Of a DNA stretch of 64,000 bases, positions 25,454 to 34,600 are shown one piece after another. The translations under genes were made by a program, and so were the position numbers. Under the pieces are notes generated by a model that was not told the origin of the DNA, made no database searches, and saw nothing but the letters and a program-made list of their open reading frames with translations. The stretch's first letter is position 1. Every line of letters begins with the position of its first letter. The DNA lies in NCBI RefSeq assembly GCF_900070365.1, contig NZ_LN850107.1, positions 7,068,001 through 7,132,000 of the forward strand. Direction: 5' to 3'. Source of the DNA: Alloactinosynnema sp. L-07 (GTDB lineage Bacteria; Actinomycetota; Actinomycetes; Mycobacteriales; Pseudonocardiaceae).

Positions 25454-26769
25454 CCCGGGCACCGCTGCGCGACGAGCACTCAGGCACCATGCCACCGGGT
25501 CCGCCGTGGCCCGCCGCTGTCCAAACGCTCCTGTGGGCGCTCGCGCCGGTCGCGTTCGGACAGTTCTGCCTGCGCCGGTACGGGCCGCTGTTCACCGCGC
25601 GCATCGTCGGATTCGGGCCGGTCGTGCACGTCTGCGCACCGGACACGGTCCGCAGGGTGCTGCGGACCGAGGCGGACCGCTTCGACGCGGCAGGCGCCAA
25701 CGACGCCATCGGATTCATCGTCGGCAGGCACTCGCTGCTGCTGTCTACCGGTGCGACACACACCGCGCGCCGAAAGGTCCTTAAGGGACCGTTGCACGGC
25801 GCGAACGTGGCGCACTACGTGGCACTCATGGAGTCGATCGTGGCGCGCGAAGTCCGCGGCTGGCGGGTCGGCTCGACTGTGCGGCTGCTCGACTGCTTCC
25901 AGCGGATCACCCTGGAGGTGATGATGCGGGCCGTCTTCGGCATCACCGACTCCAGCAGGCTCGACCGGCTGCGGGTGCTCGTGCCCCGGCTGCTCGACAT
26001 CAACCCGCTGGTGCTCCTCGTGCCCGCCGCTCGCAGGCGATTCGGTGGGCACGGCCCGTGGTCGCGGCTACAGGCGCTGATCACCGAGGTGGACGGGATC
26101 ATCCGCGCGGAACTGGCCGAGCGCAGGGCTTCGCCCCGGCCCGGTCCCGACGTCGTGTCGGCGCTGCTGGCAGGCGACCAACCGGTGACCGACGCCGAGA
26201 TCCGCGACCACCTCGTCACGCTGCTCGCCGTCGGCCAGGAGACCACCGCCACCCAGCTCGCCTGGTTCTTCGAGCGGGTGCTGCGCTGCCCGGACGCGCT
26301 GGGCGCGGTCACCGAGGCAACCCACCGGGGCGACCGGGTCGTGCTCGACGCCGCCGTGCACGAGGCCGTCCGCGTGCGACCGACCACATTGGACGTGGGC
26401 CGGGTCGCGGTGCGGCCGTGGCACGCCGACGGCTACACGGTGCCCGCGGGCACGCTGTTCGCCGTCTCCATCGGGCTCCTGCACCGCTCGCCGCGGGTCC
26501 ATCCCGAACCGGACCGCTACGACCTCGACCGACGACCGGTGCCCGGCCCCGACTTCCTGCCGTTCGGCGCGGGCGCGCACCACTGTCTCGGCGCGTCGCT
26601 CGCGCTGGTCGAGATGCGTACCGTGGTCGCGGCCGTGCTGCGCTCGGTGCGACTGGCTCCGGACCGGCGCACGGCGGAGCGGGTCCGGCTCAAAGGCCCC
26701 ATGCTGCTGCCGCACCGCGGAGCGGCCGCCAGGGTCGTGGCGAACCACCTGCTCGACGGGGGTGGCTGA
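25450..26769 (+). CDS. Cytochrome P450 (first of the operon)
   Basis: The 439-aa P450 resembles the longer CYP-type enzymes with a proline-rich start (PPGPPWP). It has I-helix VGQETTATQ with an intact acid and Thr, ExxR in HEAVRVRP, and haem loop PFGAGAHHCLGAS. It is probably a terpenoid hydroxylase, since its start overlaps the cyclase stop (ATGA). The first 50 residues contain a moderately hydrophobic stretch (VQTLLWALAPVAFGQF) that could touch the membrane. Confidence 0.9.
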   Translation: MTRAPLRDEHSGTMPPGPPWPAAVQTLLWALAPVAFGQFCLRRYGPLFTARIVGFGPVVHVCAPDTVRRVLRTEADRFDAAGANDAIGFIVGRHSLLLSTGATHTARRKVLKGPLHGANVAHYVALMESIVAREVRGWRVGSTVRLLDCFQRITLEVMMRAVFGITDSSRLDRLRVLVPRLLDINPLVLLVPAARRRFGGHGPWSRLQALITEVDGIIRAELAERRASPRPGPDVVSALLAGDQPVTDAEIRDHLVTLLAVGQETTATQLAWFFERVLRCPDALGAVTEATHRGDRVVLDAAVHEAVRVRPTTLDVGRVAVRPWHADGYTVPAGTLFAVSIGLLHRSPRVHPEPDRYDLDRRPVPGPDFLPFGAGAHHCLGASLALVEMRTVVAAVLRSVRLAPDRRTAERVRLKGPMLLPHRGAAARVVANHLLDGGG

Positions 26770-26772
26770 GCC

Positions 26773-27957
26773 GTGCACACGTTCCCGTTCCCGCAGGCAC
26801 CGCGCCTGGACCTCGAACCGGAGTACCTCCGGCTGCAACGCGACGAGCCGGTCTGCCTGGTGCGGTTCCCCTACGGCGAACCGGCCTGGCTCGTCACCCG
26901 GCACGCCGACGCGCGGACCGTCCTCGCCGACCCGCGATTCTCCCGGGCCGAGTCGCTGCGCCGCGACGTCCCCCGGGTCACCGAGGTCAACTTCGCGGGC
27001 GGCATCGTCGCGATGGACCCGCCCGAGCACACCCGGCTGCGCGCGACCTGCCTGCACGCGTTCACCGCCCGCACGGTCGCCCAGCTGCGCGAGCGCGCCA
27101 CCGCACTCGCGGTCGAGCTGGTCGACGCCGCGGCGGCGAGCGGGACCTTCGACGCCGTCGCCGACCTCGCGGTCCCGTATACGCTGCGGATGATCTGCGA
27201 GCTGCTCGGTGTCCCCTACGCCGACAGCGACCGGTTCCGCGGCTGGGCGGAGGCAGGCCTCGCCACGACCGCCATCACCGAGGCGGAGCGCCTCGACGCG
27301 ACCGGGCGGATGTGGGAGTACATCGCCGACCTCATCGCACGCCGTCGAGTGGAGCCCGCGGCCGACCTGATCTCGGCCATGCTCGCCGCCGACGAGCGCG
27401 GAGTGCGGGACGAGGAACTCGTGGTCATCGTGATGGCCGCGCTCGTCGCGGGATACGAGACCACCTCGACGCAGCTGCCGAACTTTCTCTACCTGCTGCT
27501 GTCCCGGCGGGACCGGTGGGAGGAACTCGTCGCCAAGCCGGAACTGGTCGACACCGCCGTCGAGGAGCTGCTGCGGTTCGCGCCGCTGGAGGCCAACGGC
27601 GCGTCGCCGCGCTACACCAAGGTCGACGTCGTGCTCAGCGGAACCCGCATCCCGGCGGGCGCGGCGGTGGTCGCGGCGACGGTCGCGGCCAACCGGGATC
27701 CCCGGGTGTTCGCCGACCCGCAAGCGCTCGACCTGGCCCGCGACCCCAACCCGCACCTCGGGTTCGGCTTCGGTGCGCATTTCTGCCTCGGTGCGCCGCT
27801 GGCCCGGCTGGAGCTGCGCGTCGCCCTCGGTGTGCTCGTCGCCGCCCTGCCCGAGATGCGGCTCGGCCCGCCGGAGCCGCGGTGGAAGACCGGGATGCTC
27901 GTGCGGGGTCCGGTGACCCTGCCACTGGAAGCCGGGAGGCGCTGTGACGTCACGTGA
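26773..27957 (+). CDS. Cytochrome P450 with canonical I-helix
   Basis: The 394-aa class I P450 has I-helix AGYETTSTQ, K-helix VEELLRF and haem loop FGFGAHFCLGAPLAR. GTG at 26773 lies three bases after the previous stop; its own end overlaps the next P450 by 14 bases. It is expected to hydroxylate the terpenoid scaffold or a tethered intermediate, with ferredoxin supplied from outside the cluster. Confidence 0.9.
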   Translation: MHTFPFPQAPRLDLEPEYLRLQRDEPVCLVRFPYGEPAWLVTRHADARTVLADPRFSRAESLRRDVPRVTEVNFAGGIVAMDPPEHTRLRATCLHAFTARTVAQLRERATALAVELVDAAAASGTFDAVADLAVPYTLRMICELLGVPYADSDRFRGWAEAGLATTAITEAERLDATGRMWEYIADLIARRRVEPAADLISAMLAADERGVRDEELVVIVMAALVAGYETTSTQLPNFLYLLLSRRDRWEELVAKPELVDTAVEELLRFAPLEANGASPRYTKVDVVLSGTRIPAGAAVVAATVAANRDPRVFADPQALDLARDPNPHLGFGFGAHFCLGAPLARLELRVALGVLVAALPEMRLGPPEPRWKTGMLVRGPVTLPLEAGRRCDVT

Positions 27958-29152
27958 ACCACCTCCGGTCGAACGGTTCCGGCCTGCCGACCTCGACCGC
28001 GACTGGCACGCGCTGCGCGCTGGCTGCCCGGTGTCGCGGACCGCGACCCCGGATGGCGGCGGCACCTGGCTCGTGACCCGCTACGACGACGTCCGAGCGG
28101 TCCTGGCGAACCCGGCGTTCAGCGTGTCGCCCCTCGACGTCGAACGCGGCCACGGCACGGCCGAGGCGAACGAGTCCATCTTCCAGGACCCGCCCGAGCA
28201 CACCCGGCTGCGTGGTCTCGTCGCCGCGCCGTTCGCCGTCAGCCAGGTCGGCAGGTACGCGCCTGCCATCCGCGCCAAGGCGGACGGCTTGCTCGCCACG
28301 ATGATGCGGGCGACCGAGCCGGTGGACGTCATGTCCGGGTTCGCCAAGCCGCTCACCATGAACGTGATCGCCGGTATCGTCGGCATCCCCGAACCGGACC
28401 GGCCGATGGCGCAACAGCTGTCCGACCAGCTGCTCGTGCCGCTGTCCGAGGCGCAGGGCGCGGTGGCACGCGCCGGGTGGCGCCGGTTCAACGACTACGT
28501 GCTGGCGCTGGTCGCCGCGCGGCGTGCCCGGCCGGGGCCCGAGGACGATCTCGTCGCCCACCTCATCCGCGCCCAGGCCGCCGACTCATCGATCACCGAC
28601 GTCGAGTTGGTCACGATGGTGCTCGGGCTGCCGGTCGCCGGGTACGTCAGTACCGCCAACGCCATCGCGGTCGCTTTCCGGCACCTGCTCGAAGAAGGCT
28701 GGCTCGCGCGCCTGCGCGCCGGTGACACCGAGCTGGCGAACCGGTTCGTCGAGGAGGTGCTGCGGGTCCAGTCCGGCGACAATGGCGAGTCGATGCCCCG
28801 CTTCGCCACGTGCGAGGTGCGGGTCGGCGGGACAGTCATCGGCAAGGGCGACCGGGTGGTGGCGCCCCTGGTCGCGGCGAACCGGGATGAGGAGCTGTTC
28901 GCCGACGCCGACACGTTCGATCCGTACCGCACCGGGCTCGGCAGGCACCTCGCGTTCGGGTTCGGCATCCACCGGTGCCTCGGCGCCAACCTCGCCCGGA
29001 TGGAGCTGCGCTGCGCCGTCGCCGCGATCGTCGAATCGGGGCTGCGCGCCCGCATGATCGAGGACTGGGACGACGTGCCGTGGCGGGTGAACATGCTCGG
29101 CGACCGGTTCCCCGAGCGGCTGCTCATCGCGATCGAAGGAGGCTCCGGATGA
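27944..29152 (+). CDS. Cytochrome P450 lacking the I-helix acid (AGYVST)
   Basis: The 402-aa P450 has the haem loop FGFGIHRCLGANLAR and K-helix VEEVLRVQ. The I-helix reads AGYVST where AG-x-(D/E)-T-(T/S) is usual; Val235 replaces the proton-relay acid. Two other P450s in this cluster share an acid loss and the unusual Gln after the ExxR segment, so they form a related trio. GTG at 27944 overlaps the previous gene. Altered proton delivery could favour unusual chemistry or substrate-assisted oxidation. Confidence 0.9.
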   Translation: MTSREPPPVERFRPADLDRDWHALRAGCPVSRTATPDGGGTWLVTRYDDVRAVLANPAFSVSPLDVERGHGTAEANESIFQDPPEHTRLRGLVAAPFAVSQVGRYAPAIRAKADGLLATMMRATEPVDVMSGFAKPLTMNVIAGIVGIPEPDRPMAQQLSDQLLVPLSEAQGAVARAGWRRFNDYVLALVAARRARPGPEDDLVAHLIRAQAADSSITDVELVTMVLGLPVAGYVSTANAIAVAFRHLLEEGWLARLRAGDTELANRFVEEVLRVQSGDNGESMPRFATCEVRVGGTVIGKGDRVVAPLVAANRDEELFADADTFDPYRTGLGRHLAFGFGIHRCLGANLARMELRCAVAAIVESGLRARMIEDWDDVPWRVNMLGDRFPERLLIAIEGGSG

Positions 29153-30309
29153 ACGTGCTGTACGCGTCGATCCCGGCGTGGGGGCACACCTACCCGGTGC
29201 TGCCCGGGCTCGCCGAACTGGGCGGGCGTGGCCACCGGGTCCAAATGCTCGCCTCGGCGAGCTTCGCCGCGGAGATAGCCCGCTGCGCCGAACCGGTCGG
29301 ATACGACTCGCCGATGGACATGCCCGACGACCCCGTCGACCTTGCCGACATGGGCCGGGTTCTGCCGCTGCTGCTCGCCGAGGCGCGGGCCGCGTATGCG
29401 GCGCTGGCCGCTGTGCGGCGGCCCGACGTCATCGTCGCGGACGTGCTGTCGATGGCAGGCTGGCTGCTCGCCGAGGCCACCGGGCTGCCGCTCGTGCGGG
29501 TGTGGCCGGTGTTCGCGTCCAACAGCGAGTTCTCCCTGCACACCGACTACGCGTCGCGCACCGACGATGCCGAGTCGACCGCCGGGTTCCTGTCCGACGT
29601 CGCCGACTTCATCGCCGATGTCGGCCTGTCGGCACGGCCGTCGGTGTCGCCGGAGCGGTTCTTCAGCAACGAGGCCGACCACAACATCGCCCTCTATCCG
29701 CGCGAACTTCAGCCGCGCGGGGACACCTTCGACGAGCGGTTCACCTTCGTCCGGCCGTGCATCCGGCCGCCGGAGGAGTCGGCCGACCTGCCCTGGCTGC
29801 GGGGCGACGGCCCGCTGGCCGCCGTGTCACTGGGGACCGTCTTCACCGGCAACACCGCGTTCTTCCGCACCTGTGTCGCAGGCGTCGACCAGCTCGGCTG
29901 GCGTGCCGCGGTCGCCGTCGGGCCGACCCTGTCTCGGTCGGACATCGGGCCGGTGTCCGACAAGGTCATGCTGCGCGGGCGGCTGCCGATGATCGACACC
30001 CTGCGCAACGCCGCGGTGCTGGTCTCCCACGGCGGGCTGACCAGCACCGTCGAAGCGCTGGCCCACGGGGTGCCGGTGGTCATCGCGCCGCAGATCGGCG
30101 AGCAGCGCGCCGTGGCCGACCAGGTCGAGGCCCTCGGCGTCGGCGTGCGGCTGCGGGAACCGTTCACCCCGGCGACCGTCGCGGAGCAGCTGCGGACCGT
30201 CGCGGCCGACCCGCTGCTGGCCGACCGGGTCGCCGGGCTGCGGGCCCGGATCACCGGCGGTCGCCCCGGCGCGGAGTTCGCCGACGCCGTCGAACACGCA
30301 TTGGCCTGA
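29149..30309 (+). CDS. GT1 (MGT-type) glycosyltransferase
   Basis: The 386-aa inverting GT-B enzyme is like macrolide and terpenoid glycosyltransferases. The N-terminal acceptor domain starts with IPAWGHTYPVLPGLAEL. The C-terminal donor domain has the signature LVSHGGLTSTVEALAHGVP and then the nucleotide-binding QIGEQ region. It would transfer an NDP-activated sugar to a hydroxyl of the product. ATG at 29149 overlaps the preceding P450 stop (ATGA). It indicates a glycosylated product. Confidence 0.9.
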   Translation: MNVLYASIPAWGHTYPVLPGLAELGGRGHRVQMLASASFAAEIARCAEPVGYDSPMDMPDDPVDLADMGRVLPLLLAEARAAYAALAAVRRPDVIVADVLSMAGWLLAEATGLPLVRVWPVFASNSEFSLHTDYASRTDDAESTAGFLSDVADFIADVGLSARPSVSPERFFSNEADHNIALYPRELQPRGDTFDERFTFVRPCIRPPEESADLPWLRGDGPLAAVSLGTVFTGNTAFFRTCVAGVDQLGWRAAVAVGPTLSRSDIGPVSDKVMLRGRLPMIDTLRNAAVLVSHGGLTSTVEALAHGVPVVIAPQIGEQRAVADQVEALGVGVRLREPFTPATVAEQLRTVAADPLLADRVAGLRARITGGRPGAEFADAVEHALA

Positions 30310-30320
30310 AGGAGCGCGCG

Positions 30321-31487
30321 ATGACGACTTACCAGGAAACGCTGCTGGCCTACCCGTTCGCAAGGACGTCCGCACTGGACCCGTCGCCCGAACTCGCGCG
30401 GCTGCGGGCAGCCGGGCCGATCCACCGGGTGCGCACCGCGGCCGGTGCGGCGTGGCTGGTGACCCGGCACACCGAGGTGCGCGAACTGCTGTCCTCTCCC
30501 GCGTTCGGCACCGGGTACCCCGGCGCGTTGCCGACGGGCGCGGACGATCTCACCACCGGCTTCATGTTCCTGCACAACCCGCCGGAGCACACCCGGCTGC
30601 GGCGCAGCGTCGCCCGCGCGTTCACCGCCCGCCGGGTCGCCGAACTGGGGGAGCGGGCCAGGGTGATCGCCGCCGACCTGGTCGCGACGATGCGCGAGCA
30701 CGGTCCGGTGCTCGACCTGCAGGCGGAGTTCGCGTTTCCGCTGCCGATCGCGATTACCGCAGAGCTGCTCGGCATCCCGGAGCCGGACCGGGCCCGGTTC
30801 CGCGGCTGGGCCGACATCGTGCTGCGCCCGGCCGACGCGGCAGGCGACTGCGCCGCAGCCTTCACCGACCTGCAGCACTTCATCGTGGACCTGGTCGACG
30901 CCAAACCGGACGGGCCCGACCTGCTCAGCGACTTGATCCGCGAGCCAGACGGCCTGAACCGGCTGGAAATCGCCGCAATGGCACTCGGCCTCCTGATGGC
31001 TGGCTACGTAACCACGGCATCGGCCATCGCGCACGGGATGCTGCGCCTGCTCACCACGCCCAGCGCTCTCGCCGCGCTGCGTGCGGGCACCGTCCACACC
31101 GGACGCGCCGTCGAGGAGCTGCTGCGGCTGCAGGACGAGGAGATCGGCGTCAACCGGGTCGCTCGGTCCGATCTGGACCTGTGCGGGGTGCGGATCGAAG
31201 CCGGGGAGACGGTGATCGCCTCCCGGTCCGGCGCGAACCGTGACCCGTCCATCTACCACGCGCCGGACCAGTTCGATCCGGCGGCGGACCGCGTGCCGCA
31301 CCTCGGGTTCGGCCACGGCATCCACCACTGCCTCGGCGCCGCCCTCGCCCGCATGGAACTCGCCGTCGCGCTCGACACGCTGCTCACTGGGCTACCCGGC
31401 CTGCACCTTGCTGTCCCGCTCGACGAGGTGCGGTGGAGCGCGCAGGGCATGGACGTCGCCATCGAGACCCTGCCCGTGGCCTGGTGA
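30321..31487 (+). CDS. Cytochrome P450 lacking the I-helix acid (AGYVTT)
   Basis: The 388-aa P450 has haem loop FGHGIHHCLGAALAR and K-helix VEELLRLQ. The I-helix reads AGYVTTAS, with Val230 in place of the conserved Asp/Glu but both Thr residues kept. It is most like the 27944 and 37220 P450s in this region. ATG at 30321 has GGAG upstream and lies 11 bases after the glycosyltransferase gene. Confidence 0.9.
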   Translation: MTTYQETLLAYPFARTSALDPSPELARLRAAGPIHRVRTAAGAAWLVTRHTEVRELLSSPAFGTGYPGALPTGADDLTTGFMFLHNPPEHTRLRRSVARAFTARRVAELGERARVIAADLVATMREHGPVLDLQAEFAFPLPIAITAELLGIPEPDRARFRGWADIVLRPADAAGDCAAAFTDLQHFIVDLVDAKPDGPDLLSDLIREPDGLNRLEIAAMALGLLMAGYVTTASAIAHGMLRLLTTPSALAALRAGTVHTGRAVEELLRLQDEEIGVNRVARSDLDLCGVRIEAGETVIASRSGANRDPSIYHAPDQFDPAADRVPHLGFGHGIHHCLGAALARMELAVALDTLLTGLPGLHLAVPLDEVRWSAQGMDVAIETLPVAW

Positions 31488-31492
31488 GAGGA

Positions 31493-32329
31493 ATGCCCAT
31501 GGGACCGACCGTGCCGCGACTCGAACAGCCCTACGACCCCGATGAGCTGGACGCCGCCGTCCGCGACCGCGGGGCCGTCGTCCTGGCCCGCGCCTATCCG
31601 CCCGACCTGTGCTCGACGTTCCTCGCCCAGGTCGCCGACTACCTGCGGACGCATCCCGAGGAGTCCGAGTACGCCGTCCAGTCTGTGCTCGGCGGCTTCC
31701 AGGGGGCCACCACCACGACCCTGCACGCCCTCGTCGGCGTCGTCGACTGCGCGCCGGAACTGGTGATGCAGCGCGACATCGTGGCCTGCGCCCGGCGGGT
31801 CCTGCGTCCGCTGTCGGACACGGTCCTGCTCACCGTCGCCGAGTACATGGCCCGCCTGCCCGGCGCACCCCGCCAGGAGCTGCACCGCGACACGTTCTCC
31901 TGGCGGCACGTCCCCGGCGGCAGGCACCCGATCGCGCTCACCGTCATGGCCGCGATGTCGGAGTTCACCGCGGCCAACGGCGCGACCTGGGTCGTGCCGG
32001 ACAGCCACGGCGGACCGGCCGACGAACCCGCGCCGGACTGGTCGACGGCCGGGCAGGTCGAGCTGGACCGCGGCGATGCCCTGCTGTTCCGGGCCGACAC
32101 GTTCCACGCGGGCGGGGCCAACGCCACCAGCGACACCACCCGGCACATCTTCTCGATGGGCTTCCAGGTCGCCTGGCTCCGTCAGGTGGAGAACGGGACG
32201 CTCAGCGTGCCACCCAGCCGAGCCGCGGGCCTCGATCCCGAGCTGCTCGAACTCCTCGGCTACTCACACGAACTGGTCCTCGGCCTCTACAAGGGCGGTC
32301 ACCCTCGTCACGCCCTCACCGGCTCGTAG
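31493..32329 (+). CDS. Fe(II)/2-oxoglutarate dioxygenase, phytanoyl-CoA hydroxylase-like
   Basis: The 278-aa PhyH-family protein has iron ligands HxD in LHRDTF and a distal His in DTFHAGG. A nearby Arg (TTRHIFSM) suits 2-oxoglutarate binding. It would hydroxylate, desaturate or epoxidise the scaffold. I chose ATG at 31493; ATG 31499 is also possible. The last 22 bases overlap the convergent UbiA gene on the other strand. Confidence 0.87.
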   Translation: MPMGPTVPRLEQPYDPDELDAAVRDRGAVVLARAYPPDLCSTFLAQVADYLRTHPEESEYAVQSVLGGFQGATTTTLHALVGVVDCAPELVMQRDIVACARRVLRPLSDTVLLTVAEYMARLPGAPRQELHRDTFSWRHVPGGRHPIALTVMAAMSEFTAANGATWVVPDSHGGPADEPAPDWSTAGQVELDRGDALLFRADTFHAGGANATSDTTRHIFSMGFQVAWLRQVENGTLSVPPSRAAGLDPELLELLGYSHELVLGLYKGGHPRHALTGS

Positions 32330-33273
32330 CGCCGCCGCATCAGAGCGCGGGCGACCAGGGTCACCACGAGCGAGGTGCCGCCGACCAGCAGCGCGACGTC
32401 CGGCCTGCCCGCGGCGGCGAGCAGGAACGTGCCGAGCACGATCCGCGCGGCGACGACGATCTCGTGCGCCCGCAGGCAGACCGCGCGGGGGATCGGTCGC
32501 GGCGCCCGGGCCACGAGCGCCACCGACATCCAGTTCGCGAGCGCCACGACGGCCAGACCCGCGTAGTAGACCGGCAATGAGATCCCGCCGCCGAGCACCA
32601 GCGGCCACAGCGCGCCCAGCGCCACCCAGGACACCAGGAAGTTGACCAGGCCGCGGACGGTGGCCTGGTCGCCCTGCCGCACCGGGTAGGTGCGGCAGCC
32701 GCCGCGCCGGTCGCCGTCCCGGTCGCCGAGCGCGCCGAGAAGATTGGAACCCGAGTCGTGCAGCCAGAAGACCACGGCGAGCGGCAGCAGCCGCGGCTCC
32801 GGGAGCGGCTGCACGACCATCGAGCCCCACAGCAGGGTCAGCGCCGTCGGCAGCCCGCGCACGACGTTGCCCCACAGTCCGCGTCCTTTGAGGACACTGG
32901 CGTAGGCGATGCCGAAGGCGCACGCGACCCCGGCCAGTCCCGCGGTCAACGGGTTGACCAGCACGGCGATCAGTCCGCCCGCCCCGATGCCCCCGACCAT
33001 GACCGCGCGGGCGGTTTCGGCCCTGACGCGGCCGGACGGGATCGGCCGGTGCGGCTTGGTGAGCCGGTCCAGGTCGCGGTCGAAGTAGTCACCGCCGTAG
33101 ATCGAGGCGATCCAGGCGAGCGTGGGCACCAGCCAAGCCAACAGGAGCAGCCGGGGTGGGGCGTCCACATCGGTCAGCACGGCCCCGGACAGCCCGACGG
33201 TGCCCGCGTAGAAGAGGGTGTCCGGTCGGCACGCCTCGGCGTGCGCCTGGATGCGTGTCCACAATCTCGACAT
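32308..33273 (-). CDS. UbiA-family prenyltransferase or terpene cyclase (integral membrane)
   Basis: The 321-aa membrane protein has about eight or nine hydrophobic helices. The first Asp-rich motif is GDYFDRDLD (residues 61-69), where UbiA proteins usually have NDYFDREID; the leading Asn is replaced by Gly61. The second motif is GDRDGDRRGG. UbiA members transfer prenyl chains to aromatic or glycerol acceptors, and some bacterial members cyclise prenyl diphosphates. Either would fit here. ATG at 33273 is divergent from the FAD monooxygenase (94-base spacer). No aromatic-precursor gene is visible to tell which acceptor, if any, is used. Confidence 0.87.
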   Translation of the reverse strand: MSRLWTRIQAHAEACRPDTLFYAGTVGLSGAVLTDVDAPPRLLLLAWLVPTLAWIASIYGGDYFDRDLDRLTKPHRPIPSGRVRAETARAVMVGGIGAGGLIAVLVNPLTAGLAGVACAFGIAYASVLKGRGLWGNVVRGLPTALTLLWGSMVVQPLPEPRLLPLAVVFWLHDSGSNLLGALGDRDGDRRGGCRTYPVRQGDQATVRGLVNFLVSWVALGALWPLVLGGGISLPVYYAGLAVVALANWMSVALVARAPRPIPRAVCLRAHEIVVAARIVLGTFLLAAAGRPDVALLVGGTSLVVTLVARALMRRRYEPVRA

Positions 33274-33367
33274 GTGCGTCACCGTAGGCCGACGCGGGTT
33301 GCAGGCTCGCTGTTCGGCTGCGGGCAAGGCATTATCGCACCATGTCGTATGTCCACAGTGAACCTTC

Positions 33368-34528
33368 GTGATCCACGTCGTCGGCGCGGGGATCGCCGGG
33401 CTCGCGAGCGCGCTCGCGCTGCGCGCGGCGGGCTTGCCGGTGCGGGTCGTCGAGCGGGCTTCGGCGCCGCGCGCGCACGGCGGCGGAATCGGTCTGACCC
33501 CCAACGGGATGCACGCCCTGCACCGCCTCGGCGTCGGCCCGGAGGTGTGCGCGCGCTCGGTGGTGCAGACCGAGGGCGGAGTGCGCACCCCGGGCGGCCG
33601 CTGGCTCGCCCGGAGCGATCTCGCGTTCGTGCCCCGCCGCTACGGCGAGCACGTGCGGGCCCTGCTGCGCCGCGACCTCACCACTGTCCTGGCCGCGGCC
33701 CTCCCACCCGGAACCGTCCACTACGGACTCACCGCGGCGCTGGTCGCACCCGGCGGCATGGACGGTCCCGCGCTGCTGCGCGTGGGCGACGACGTCGTGC
33801 CGAGTGACCTGGTCGTCGCGGCGGACGGGATACGTTCCGCGCTGCGCGGTGCCCTGTATCCGGACCATCCGGGCCTGCGCGACTGCGGCTCGGCGAGCTG
33901 GCGGGCCGTCGTGCCCGCGGACGGCGTCACCCTGGCGCCCGCCGAGACCTGGGGCGCGGGCCTGAGGCTGTCAATCCTGCCCCTGCCCGCGGGCCGCGCC
34001 CACTTCTCCGCGCTGGCAACCGATGCCGCCCGCGCCAACGCGGACCTCGGCACCCTGTTCGGCCGCTGGCACGACCCCATCCCGACCCTGCTGGCCCGTG
34101 CCGCCGAGGCCGAGGTGCACTTGGACCGCATCGAGGAGCTGGCCGCTCCGCTGCCCGCGCTCGACCTGGGCCGGGTCGTGCTGGTCGGCGACGCGGCGCA
34201 TCCCATGACCCCCAACGTGGGCCTGGCCAACGTCGCCCTGGAGGACGCCGTCGAGCTGGCGCACCGCATCGGCGACACCGCCGACTTCGCGGCGCTGCGT
34301 GCGGCACTGGCCGACTACGACCGGGTGCGCCGCCCACGCGTCGACCGGCTGGCCCGGATCTCCCGCTGGACCGGCCGCGTCGTCGAGAGCTCGCACCCGG
34401 TCGCGGTCGCCGCCCGCAACGCGGGCACGTGGCTCGGCGGGCTGCTGCCCGAGGTGGTGTCCCGTCGGTCGCTGGACACCCTGGTCGGCTGGTCACCGCC
34501 CGAACCGGCCGGTGTTCGACCCGGCTGA
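33368..34528 (+). CDS. FAD-dependent monooxygenase (PHBH fold), probable terpene epoxidase
   Basis: The 386-aa group A flavoprotein has an N-terminal FAD-binding GAGIAGLASALAL, the middle DG motif VVAADGIRSALR and the C-terminal GDAAHPMTPNVGLAN. Related enzymes epoxidise prenyl chains before class II cyclisation in indole-terpenoid and meroterpenoid pathways, so an epoxidase feeding the ETED cyclase is attractive. Aromatic hydroxylation is the alternative. GTG at 33368 opens the second rightward operon and is divergent from the UbiA gene. Confidence 0.87.
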   Translation: MIHVVGAGIAGLASALALRAAGLPVRVVERASAPRAHGGGIGLTPNGMHALHRLGVGPEVCARSVVQTEGGVRTPGGRWLARSDLAFVPRRYGEHVRALLRRDLTTVLAAALPPGTVHYGLTAALVAPGGMDGPALLRVGDDVVPSDLVVAADGIRSALRGALYPDHPGLRDCGSASWRAVVPADGVTLAPAETWGAGLRLSILPLPAGRAHFSALATDAARANADLGTLFGRWHDPIPTLLARAAEAEVHLDRIEELAAPLPALDLGRVVLVGDAAHPMTPNVGLANVALEDAVELAHRIGDTADFAALRAALADYDRVRRPRVDRLARISRWTGRVVESSHPVAVAARNAGTWLGGLLPEVVSRRSLDTLVGWSPPEPAGVRPG

Positions 34529-34600
34529 TTGCCAGGCGACGGGCGGCGGCGTTTGCTGAGGGTCCAGCCACACCGGACAGATCAATGCCACGGGACGCCA

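Noticed and set aside
32308..33273. UbiA gene as part of menaquinone biosynthesis
   Set aside because: No other menaquinone gene is near, and it lies between terpenoid tailoring genes with a shared promoter to the epoxidase candidate.
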